A stretch of 64,000 nt of DNA from Zizania palustris (taxonomy: Eukaryota; Streptophyta; Magnoliopsida; Poales; Poaceae): NCBI GenBank assembly GCA_019279435.1, contig JAAALK010000287.1, forward strand, positions 82,649,886-82,713,885, written 5' to 3'. Each line of letters starts with the position of its first letter. Within the stretch, counting starts at the first letter, position 1. The notes beneath the pieces were generated by a model, which made no database searches, was not told the origin of the DNA, and saw nothing but the letters and a program-made list of their open reading frames with translations. The position numbers and the translations under genes were made by a program. Shown one piece after another: positions 56,386-64,000 of this stretch.

Positions 56386-57703
56386 ATCTCCTTAGGCTTC
56401 CTTGTAATACCTAGCTGTAGGCTTTGTAAAGACTTATCAGTTTATTAATATGAATGCGGGGGTTTTTTATACCTGCCCAGGCTCAGCCTTCGAGCATAGA
56501 CCTCAAAGTCCTTGAGGACTCTGAAGGGCTTCGACAACTGTGGGCGATTCTTGAAGTAGCTAGGTCCGAAGGCCCCCTCGGTTTAAGCTTCCGAGGGGTC
56601 CTAGGGGCGAAGCTATCCTCGAAATAGCTCAAGATTTGCTAGCCGCTGTGAAGGCGGAGCCCCTTCAGAGCCCTTTACCTTTGCCTTCACGAGTGGCCTT
56701 AGCGAGCGACGAAGCCCTAGATTTTTCTGCCTTCGACACGGCTCCGCCTGCTTTGCGAACCTGGAGCAACCTGCAAAGCGGAAGCCGAAGCCTGTGGGCT
56801 TCGGAGCCTGGACGGGCCGGTCGAGGGAGAGCGGGCTCCGACGAGGCAACATCCAGCCGAGGGGGCCCCCGCCGAAGGAGAGGCAAGCGAGGGTCGGGGC
56901 CTCGCACTCGGTTCTTCTTAGGCTTAGACACAGATTACTCGTAGTTTTGTGCTCGAAGTATATTTGTAACATACTTCTCAATTGCCCCTTAATGAACGGA
57001 GTTTATTATATCTGCATACTTTGTTTGTATGCTTCGCATTGTTTGACTTCGAACGCTTAGCTTGTCACGCTCGTACTACGCATTACACTCGCACACCTCG
57101 CATACATTCTTCCCCCCTTTTGCTCGTGGCAGTTAGGGACTTAACCGTTGCTGGTGCAGGCAAAAAATAAACATGCGAAGGGGTGCGCCTTTTCGGCGGC
57201 TTCTGATATTTGGATTTGTACCGAGCGAAGGCCTCTTATGGGCTCCGAACGCATCAATTTGGTGCGAAGCAAGGCTTCCACATAACCAATTTGAGCGAAG
57301 CATGCTTCGGCATGCCGGGATTTGGATGCTGTGCGTGGGCGAGGCCCTGAACGCACTTAGATTTTTTTAGCGAAGTCTGACTTCGACAAGCTTAGTTTTT
57401 CAGCTTAGATCACATCACACGAAGCGGGGCTCCGATGCGTGTTTAGATAGCGAAGCAAGGCTTCTGGAGCTTGGTCCTGTAGTGAAAAGGATATTTGGTG
57501 TGGATTCACCGAACCTGTGATATGTTGAGCCACCTACGACTCTGAGCCACCTTCGACTCTGGGCCACCTTCGACCCGGGGATGCGTCAGGCCGGAGCCTG
57601 GAATCCCGGACTTGCCGAGCCGTCGCTCGGAAGCCTCAAAGCCAGCTGCTACGGGCCCGGAGGCGCTGTGTAGCCTTCGGAGGAGTGCTCCGGAATTTGA
57701 AAA
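56386..57703. other. E internal non-coding region
   Basis: No supportable gene on either strand; the ORFs of 60-122 aa overlap each other and lack domains. The first 80 bases (TTTATTAATATGAATG near 56440) could hold the poly(A) signal of the opposite-strand gene. No RT, Gag or integrase motif is found. Confidence 0.6.
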
Positions 57704-58160
57704 GCGAAGCGAGGCTTCGGTTTTTTAAATAAGGTGAAGCAGTGCTTCAGTTTTTCAATAAGGCGAAGCAGTGCTTCGGATTTTAATACGCCGAAGCATG
57801 GCTTCGGTTTTTCAAACAAGGCGAAGCGGTGCTTCGGATTTTAATAAGGCGAAGCAAGGCTTTGGTTTTTAAATAAGGCGAAGCAAGGCTTCGGGTTTTA
57901 AATAAGGCGAAGCAAGGCTTCGGTTTTTCAAACAAGGCGAAGCGGTGCTTCGGATTTTAATAAGGGGAAGCAAGGCTTCGGTTTTTTAAATAAGGCGAAG
58001 CAAGGCTTCGGTTTTTCAAACAAGGCGAAGCGAGGCTTCGATTTTTCAACACGGCGAAGCGGTGCTTCGGATTTTAAATAAGGCGAAGCAAGGCTTCGGT
58101 TTTTCAATAAGGCGAAGCAAGGCTTCGGGTTTGATTTTTTGGGGCGAAGCAAGGCTTCGA
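57704..58160. repeat. Hairpin-forming tandem array, about 16 units of roughly 29 bp
   Basis: Each unit has the form GCGAAGCAAGGCTTCGGTTT followed by (T)nAAATAAG or CAAACAAG. GAAGC...GCTTC is an inverted repeat in nearly every unit, with loop variants AAG, GGT, AGT, CGAG. Unit length varies from 27 to 34 through the T-run and A/T tail. In the minus direction the array lies in the E leader, 300-800 nt downstream of the primer site. Confidence 0.9.
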
Positions 58161-58352
58161 AAATGCATTAAAATGATTACGACATGGCACGTCGAGGTAG
58201 TGCTTCGGATAGCGGACATACCTCGCGAGATTGCTGAAGGTTGGCCTCGTAGCCCCTAGGGACCTCGATGACCTCCGACGCACAAAGCGGAGCCCCTTGC
58301 TGGGGGGCGAGCCCCGGTATGCGGAGGGCAAGGGAAGGCGGAAATTGGCCTT

Positions 58353-58489
58353 CGGACTGCACCCGAAGCCCCTTGCCGAAGGGTGCGCGAAGCAGAAAGC
58401 TTCGAAGCTCCCCCCGCAGGCGTGCTTCGAATTGCAGGCAGTGGTAGAGAACTTAGCTTCTAGTCTAAGTCCCCACGGACGGCGCCAAC
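58353..58489 (-). other. E leader segment homologous to element A leader, with primer-binding site
   Basis: Plus-strand E (AAGCCCCTTGCCGAAGGGTG, CTTCGAATTGCAGGCAGT, GTAGAGAACTTAGCTTCTAG) parallels element A 9362-9490 (AAGCCCCTTACCGAAGGGTG, CTTCGAAGTGCAGTCAACAG, GTAGAGAACTAGCTTTTAG). The primer site on the minus strand is TGGCGCCGTCCGTGGGGA (58470-58487), tRNA-Asp type. Confidence 0.8.
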
Positions 58490-59503
58490 TGTTGGGACAA
58501 TTGCGTTAGTTCCAGCAGGTTTTTCTGTGATGGAGCATGATGTGGAGGATGAACCTCGATGGGTTCTCACAGGGAGAGATAGGGTTTATACTGGTTCGGG
58601 CCTCCCCTGGGGGATAATAACCCTACGTCCAGTTTGTAGTGGATTTGGCATGGTGTGCCTTGTTGTGAAGAGAATAAACCCAGGGTCTCATGGTCCCCTA
58701 GAGCGTCTCCCCTGCTACAAGGGCTTGGCCCTGCTTTTATAGGCACGCAGGCCTTAAGGAAAAGACCCGGATACCCCCTACAGGCCCCCAGACTTATAGG
58801 GGTAGACAGGGAAAGGGAGCCAACTACTATACGCGGGTACCAGACAGCTTTTACAACTTTACAGACGTGTCAGGCTCCGCCAGACTTTGACCAGCTAAAT
58901 GACATACCAGGGGCGGAGGGGCCCCCGGTATGGACTGTACTTAGATATTCTTGAGCCTCGAACAAGGGTCGGAGCTCTGTGGCAGAGGCTGCGGAGGGGG
59001 CTTCGAAGTGCAGCCGAAGGGGGGGGGGGCTTCGAAGCGCTGCTCCAGAGGGCGGCCTCCGGACTTGGCTTCGGAGGGCGGTCTCCGGACTTGACTCCGG
59101 AGGGTGGCCTCCGAACTGGACTCCGGAGGGTGGCCTCCGAACTGGACTCCGGAGGGTGGCCTCCGAACTGGACTCCGGAGGGTGGCCTCCGAACTGGACT
59201 CCGGAGGGTGGCCTCCGGATTTGGCTCTGGAGGGTGGCCTCCGAACTGGACTCCGGAGGGTGGCCTCCGGATTTGGCTCCGGAGGGCGGCCTTCGGCGTC
59301 TTTCGCCAGGGGCCAAATCGGGGGCTTCGAGCCGGACCTCCTGGTTTGAGGGCTTCGAAGCTACAGGCCCGAAAGGCACCTTGGGACCTAGGAACAACAC
59401 TTAGATAGAAAAACAGGCTCCGATAGTGCTAGGCCCTAGGCCGAAGGCTGTCGGAGGCTGACGTCATTTGGCCCCTGTTTAAGGGAAATATATTCCCCCA
59501 ACA
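58490..59503 (-). repeat. 5' LTR of element E (1014 bp)
   Basis: TGTTGGGACAATTGCGTTAG to ATATATTCCCCCAACA. TATA box at 58735-58742 on the minus strand. Nine 26-bp repeat units at 59051-59284, more homogeneous than in the other LTR. Confidence 0.93.
59051..59284. repeat. 26-bp tandem repeats, nine units, in the E 5' LTR
   Basis: Same unit and number as 40333-40566. Units 3 to 6 are identical here, whereas in the 3' LTR they differ at three positions. Confidence 0.9.
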
Positions 59504-61516
59504 AATATGCTCAAAAATTAGTTTGGTGACTTGCCTTGTTCAGCGAAAGGTGATGGGGGAACTTCCGGGTAATATTCAGGCTCCTCGGTGGCATCATAAT
59601 CTTCTCGATACACATAATAAACATTACATTCAATTATACAATGCAAAATCCTGTTCCAAGCATATAGACTTTGGTTGGATTAAAATAAGTGAAACAAAGT
59701 TGTTAAACATTCTGAAATCATTATTTAAATTGTCAAGACAATTTTATGGAGTTTTGGATTTTCTTTAAAAAGAATTATGAATTTACCCTAAAGTGCTTTT
59801 AGATACTTTGTTAAATAAAAATAAAATGCTCAAAGTAAACCTACTGTTTTTATTGCATAAACATGTAGAGAATAAAAATACAAATTTTCTGAAATTGAAA
59901 TGGTTATATTTGGAGTTAAAATGAGCAAGATATGAATTTTTGAAGTTTAGAACAATTTCTGGAATTTATTTTAAATTTAAAACAACTATCGGTCCACGGT
60001 GAACCAAATCCACCGTGAACCCGCACACGGTGCGCGTGCACCGGATCGCGGATCACCGTTGGATCACGATCGGGCGGTTGCGAGCGAGGAGGAGGCGTTA
60101 AGTTGACATGGACGACCAGGATTAAAACATCGAACCGGTACGCGATAGAGGGATCAGATTAAATGCGGGTTTTAAGTACTAATGGACTCACGAGATTAAA
60201 ACATAACATTTCGCTGAAGTCTGACAGGCCAGATTAAACCGAGGGATCGATTTAATCCCGACCGTCGGATCATGATCGTGCGGTCGTGGATGAATCCGAG
60301 ACGGCATGGGTACTTTACTCGTGCCAGTCATCTTCTCCAGTGACGGCGATGGTCTAGCGGCCACGGCGAGTGACGGTGACTAGAGCTAAGGGCTAAAATG
60401 GAACCAGGGTAACGTGGTGGTCAGGATGGTACCGTTGGTGAGGCTCGGGGTCATCGGAGCATGGTCGGTGTCGAGCGAGAGCGGCGAAGTCGTCCTGGTC
60501 CTCATCGGTGGCGGGGTTCTGGCGGGTCTCATCGGCGAAGGAGTGGTGGCCGAAGTCGGGGTGGCATTGACGGTCACAATGGTGCGGTCGTCGAGGACGG
60601 GGGAGGACTCCGGTGACGGCGAGCAGCGGCTGGAGCATGGGCGGCGGTGTGGTGTTAAAATGTGGAGCACGGGCGTTTGGTTGGGTTTCGGTCCAATTGC
60701 TAGAGAGGGGGTGAACGCGGTGTACCAGGGGCTTAAATAGGGACGCCGATGGGGGTAAAAGGGCATTGTATACATGGAAAGCCAAGGGGGGTCTTCAATG
60801 TCACTGGTGAGGTCCTGCCATGCACACGAGCGGCGATCCCGTGGCTTAAACACGTGGATTAAAGAGAGAAAACGGCCGACGGTTCTCGTGGGACAATTAC
60901 GCGATGTCAATTTAATGGGAGGGGGCCGGCGTGAGTGGATCGCGGAGCGAGGTCATCGGCCGGCGGGATTTGGGGGGGTGGCGCGAGTAGGAAGACGGGT
61001 CTGTCGAGTGGGGGCCACTGTTAGTGGGGCGCGGGGGCACGGGCGCGGCAACGGGTGGGCTGACGGGTGGGGTCGGGCTCGGCCGAGAGGGAGAGGTTGG
61101 CGCCGAAAGGTGGTACCGGGGACCCAGGTGTATGCGTGAAGGGAGGGGGTCACTGACTAGCGTGGCCCGTTTGTCAGTGAGGGGCGTGTGGTGAAGTGGG
61201 CTTGGCCGGCTGGTTGAGGGAGAAAAGGGGAAAGGGGCCGTTACTGTTTAAATTCATTTCTGAATAAATATGATTGCTGAAATTGGTTTAAAATATTTGG
61301 GTTGTTCCAAGGGTTATAAAAATTTGTAAAAATTCTCAAAAATAGGTCTTGGCCTTGGGATCACATATTAATTTTCTCAGGCTTTGGTTTGGATATCTCC
61401 TCTAGGTTTTAGTTTATTTGGGTATAAATAGCCTTAAAGGAAATTCAAGAATAATCTTTTTCACAAAAATATAAATAAATTGTATTTTTATTTCTTTGGA
61501 AATTTGGGGTGTTACA
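59504..61516 (-). repeat. 5' LTR of B, piece 3
   Basis: Begins with the second AATAT, resumes the B LTR (CTCAAAAATTAGTTTGGTGA as in 15440), and ends TTTGGGGTGTTACA. Low-complexity ORFs at 60386-61139 are LTR shadows. Followed by TSD ATAGA. Confidence 0.92.
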
Positions 61517-61521
61517 ATAGA

Positions 61522-61721
61522 TAAGACAGACGTCTCGTCAATCTTGCTGTTTCCCACTGTAGCGTCAGAGCCTTCGGAGGGTGCCTTCGAACAGATGCTC
61601 CGAAGTACCATTCGGCTTGGAAAGTTAATCAACTTGGAGATGAACTTCTATTTTGATGCTGATGAATTGACTTTGCCTGTTAATCTTAAAACCCTAGGGA
61701 TGAAGTATTTCCCCCCAACAG
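61522..61721 (-). repeat. 3' LTR of F, right piece
   Basis: Resumes after ATAGA (61517-61521) and ends AGTATTTCCCCCCAACA. Together with 13866-14157 it gives 492 bp, as expected from A (493) and N (495). Confidence 0.88.
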
Positions 61722-62219
61722 TAGCCCCTTGAATACGCTTCTCCAATTTAACTTGTGTAGCAGGAGAGCAGTATACGTAAGAAATATTTTCATACCCAGG
61801 GACTTAGAAAATTTGAAGGTATTACAGTTATTCGAAGGGTATTTGACATCGAAGTATCTTCGATGAAAACTTCGAACTGGGACTGCTGTGTGAATGCTTC
61901 GTAGGGAAATGAACCGTTACGGAGGCGAAATGTCGTGAAGAGCCGTTAATTTTGAGTCGTTACCCTTCAAGTAGTCGTTAGGCTCCTGGAAAAAGTAATG
62001 ATCAAAACTTTACCACGGGTTCACACCTTTTTACTTCCTGGTCCCACCTGTCAGCGATAGAAGTCGAACCTGCAATGTGAACGCATGCCCGAAGCGTAGT
62101 AACAAGCAGAAAAGCTATAAAGGGGGGTCGAAGCCCATTGAAATTTTTTACAGAGCTTGTTTTCTAAGATTCCTTTCTTCAACCTCCCAACTTTCCCTAA
62201 TCCTTTGAGCAACCAACCC
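61722..62219 (+). promoter_or_regulatory. F internal start and promoter of its opposite-strand gene
   Basis: Starts GTAGCCCCTTGAATACGC, matching GTAGCCCCTCG in E, so the same element boundary. A TATA box TATAAAG lies at 62116-62122, 104 bp before the ATG at 62220, followed by a pyrimidine-rich stretch. No other gene is seen. Confidence 0.55.
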
Positions 62220-64000
62220 ATGGCGAGGACCAGCGCAACCGTGCCGGCGGCAGCGGGAACTCTAGTGTAGAGGCAGGCATGGGCGGCTTAAGTAGCAGCG
62301 GCCATAGCAGGAGCTCCGGGGAGTTCTTGGCCAAAGAACCCTCGGGAGCTCCGCCCACCATCCAAGAAGCCAATGCCGCAGAGCTTCATCCTAGGACAAT
62401 TGATGAGCATGACGGACTCCATCAAGGAGGCAGTGAACGGGAAGCTAGGGCCTAGAATGAGGACTCGAGTACCGGGAACGGAGTCAACCCCGAAGCCGTG
62501 GAGCGGGGAAGTGGTAGTCTTCGAGGCTTTCTTTGAAGCTGGACTAGGACTCCCTGCCATTAATTTCCTGTCAGAGGTACTAGAGATGTTCCATGTTACC
62601 TTGCCGCAGTTGTCCCCCAACGCCATAGCAAGACTGGCTATCTTCGAATGGGCTCTTCGGGCGAAAGGATGCGAAGGAATATTGAAGGTCTTTGTCTCCA
62701 CCCACGAAGCCTCCTTCTAACCGAAGCCGCAAGATGGACCTGGAGACACCAAGGTGCTGACGGCATTTAGAAGTGTCAACTTCCATCTTAAGAAGGAGCA
62801 TGCACAGCATTTCCTGGCGAAGGCCATCAACGACTGGTGGTACACCAACTGGATCCTTTGGTGGTTCTACGCCAAAGTCGGAGAGGACTCTAGCCTCGCA
62901 GGGCCCCTTCAAGAGATCTGGTTTAGGAAGGAGGCCGAGGTTACTCTGAACCCGAGCCTGCTTTCAATGCGGCTTGGGTTGCTTTCTTCAATAGCCAGCC
63001 GTATGAGCATGCGGGATCTGGCGGAGGAATTTATCGCCCTCTCGATCTAGCCTCTCGGAGCCGATTGGCCAATTGCGTTTCAAAACGCTTCGGTGGGAGA
63101 GCTTTGAAGTCTAGGTAAATCTTCGCACTTTCTGCATCAACACATTAGAAAATAGATAACATACTTATGGAATGCTACCTCTTTCGCAAGGGCCACCAAA
63201 CGGGTGCTCGGAGCCCCTACGGTGGTGGACAAACAGAGAAGGGTGGAGCTGGTAGGAAGCTGGGAGCGCTTCAACAATGTATGGAGTGCTCTTGGGATGG
63301 AGCCTCCCCCTCTACCAGACTTCGACTCTATCAGAGTGGTTCCTTAGAAGAAAAAAACCACCGTCGAGCCCTTAAAGAAGACCACCAAGACCCTCATCAA
63401 GAAGGGGAAGAAGATGACGAAGCCTCCTCCTCAACCATCTCCAGTATCCTCGCCTTCCTCTCTAGACATTCAGAGCTCCTCTTCGGAGGGCTTAGAAGGA
63501 AAATACTCCAATGGCCAGATGGGGAAGGCCCTCGAAAACTATCTTTTGGACGACAGCGAAGACGAGTCCCCTGGTGCAGCCGGAAACCCCCTCGAGAAGC
63601 TATGGTAGCTGATACGGCGCATTCCTCCAAGCCCGTCGCAACCGGCTCTGAACTTCAGTTAGCAATTCCTAACTCACCCATGGCCGGGGTAATAGTGCCG
63701 GAGATTGGGATGTCTGTAGAAACTGCACCAGAGCAGACTTTGGGGGATGACCTCGAAGAATACCTCCAGATGTACGAAGTCCTGGATGATCCCAAAATTC
63801 TCCCCCCAAGGCACGGATGAAGGTATACCTCAAAGCTTTTGCCTGTGAAATTCCTGCAATAATTATTATACACAAATATTCACTAAATACCTTAATTTTT
63901 GTAGGTGCGTTGAGGAGCGGCATGGCTCCGACCACCGATGGAGCTTCAACTTCACTTGGAGTTGAGGCTCTAGCTGATGTAGTGGCTCCGATGACCAGAG
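62220..64000 (+). pseudogene. Opposite-strand gene of F (Transposase_28-like), decayed and partial
   Basis: ATG at 62220. In one frame to 63050 there are stops at 62268, 62289, 62718 and 63048, but the domain is clear: VVVFEAFFEAGLGLPAI, VTLPQLSPNAIARLAIFEWA, then WWYTNWILWWFYAKVGED and MSMRDLAEEFIALS, the last matching the E protein closely. A later exon (about 63175-63600) has an LVGSWERFNNVWSALG segment and a Lys/Pro/Ser-rich tail with LDIQSSSSEGLEGKYSN. The remainder to the window edge is uncertain, and the plus-strand ORF 63167-63820 is in a different frame from this exon. Runs off the window. Function unknown. Confidence 0.7.

Larger units (their letters stand above)
39776..59503 (-). 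mobile_element. Element E: non-autonomous Tat-type LTR element, contains G
   Basis: TSD AATAT at 39771-39775 and 59504-59508; LTRs 39776-40785 (1010 bp) and 58490-59503 (1014 bp), differing by about 19 substitutions by hand count; tRNA-Asp-type primer site next to the right LTR, so the element lies on the minus strand. After removing G (42304-54710 plus one CAGCG), the internal region is only about 5.3 kb and has no gag, protease, RT or integrase on either strand. What it does have is a spliced plus-strand gene (41236-56385), a hairpin repeat array and a leader similar to element A. I interpret it as a LARD-like element mobilised in trans. Confidence 0.9.
14158..61516 (-). mobile_element. Element B: Tekay-like chromovirus (Ty3/gypsy), heavily interrupted
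   Basis: TSD ATAGA at 14153-14157 and 61517-61521. 3' LTR 14158-17412; internal region 17413-24019 with pol, gag and an extra ORF on the minus strand; tRNA-Met primer site 24004-24016; 5' LTR in three pieces: 24020-24289, 38762-39775 and 59504-61516. Solo LTR H sits in gag, while solo LTR C (with D) and element E (with G and N) sit in the 5' LTR. The chromodomain-type integrase C-terminus and long LTRs suggest the Tekay/Del clade. The LTRs differ at many positions and coding is broken: an old copy. Confidence 0.9.
13866..64000 (-). mobile_element. Element F: Tat-type LTR retrotransposon, split by B, runs off the window
   Basis: The F LTR is in two pieces, 13866-14157 and 61522-61721, separated by the B insertion (47 kb with nested elements) and its ATAGA duplication. 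To the right of the LTR comes an internal region with a plus-strand gene resembling that of element E. By comparison with A and E the left LTR is the 3' LTR and the element lies on the minus strand, with gag and pol expected beyond 64000. Left flank 13861-13865 (ACGAT) should recur after the other LTR, outside the window. Confidence 0.8.

Noticed and set aside
57704..58160. CRISPR-like regular repeat array
   Set aside because: Units are contiguous variants of one hairpin sequence with only low-complexity T/A spacers, no unique spacers or cas genes, and lie inside a plant LTR element.
1..64000. Host protein-coding gene, tRNA or rRNA
   Set aside because: All supported coding pieces are transposon domains; no tRNA cloverleaf or rRNA-like stretch was recognised by eye. 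A tRNA scan and protein search would be needed to exclude small ones.

Overview
The window is plant nuclear DNA, almost certainly from a large-genome grass (Poaceae). It is retrotransposon-packed intergenic heterochromatin. I find no host gene, no rRNA or tRNA gene and no prokaryotic signal. Apart from a CACTA transposase scrap at the extreme left, essentially everything recognisable is LTR retrotransposon, much of it nested. Element letters used here (A, B, C, D, E, F, G, H, K, L, M, N) are mine. Insertion boundaries were set by LTR termini (TG...CA) plus 5-bp target-site duplications (TSDs) read by eye.

Left part, 1-13865: CACTA TNP2 fragment (2-376); low-complexity spacer; element K on the minus strand (truncated LTR, leader, 1.1-kb 5' LTR at 1820-2943); gypsy gag remnant L (2944-4182); element A (4183-9983), a 3'-truncated minus-strand Tat-lineage Ty3/gypsy element with Gag, protease, RT, RNase H, a second archaeal-type RNase H and integrase; then M (9984-13865), a decayed plus-strand Ty1/copia element with a long leader.

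Right part, 13866-64000: a nest. F (Tat-type, LTR 13866-14157 + 61522-61721, internal part running off the right edge) was split inside its 3' LTR by B (14158-61516, TSD ATAGA), a Tekay-like chromovirus with LTRs of about 3.2 kb. B received H (solo LTR 21269-22267, TSD GAGAG) in gag. Its 5' LTR received C (solo LTR 24290-38761, TSD GTACG/GTATG), itself split by D (25230-36494, TSD CCCGG), a plus-strand Sirevirus-like copia element, and also E (39776-59503, TSD AATAT). E was split by G (42304-54710, TSD CAGCG), another Tekay-like chromovirus, which carries solo LTR N (47768-48262, TSD CCGAG) in its RT domain. The deepest chain is F>B>E>G>N.

The most interesting content is: (1) E, a non-autonomous Tat-type element with no gag or pol. 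It keeps a spliced gene on the opposite strand with its own TATA box, a hairpin repeat array and a leader shared with element A. (2) An extra ORF between the primer-binding site and gag in both B and G, with a possible dsRNA-binding-like fold and a coiled coil. (3) D, whose long Gag has four CxxC units in a coiled coil. Every coding region shows damage except D gag, G gag and the G extra ORF, so the locus looks like a fossil record with a few recent arrivals (G, D, E).
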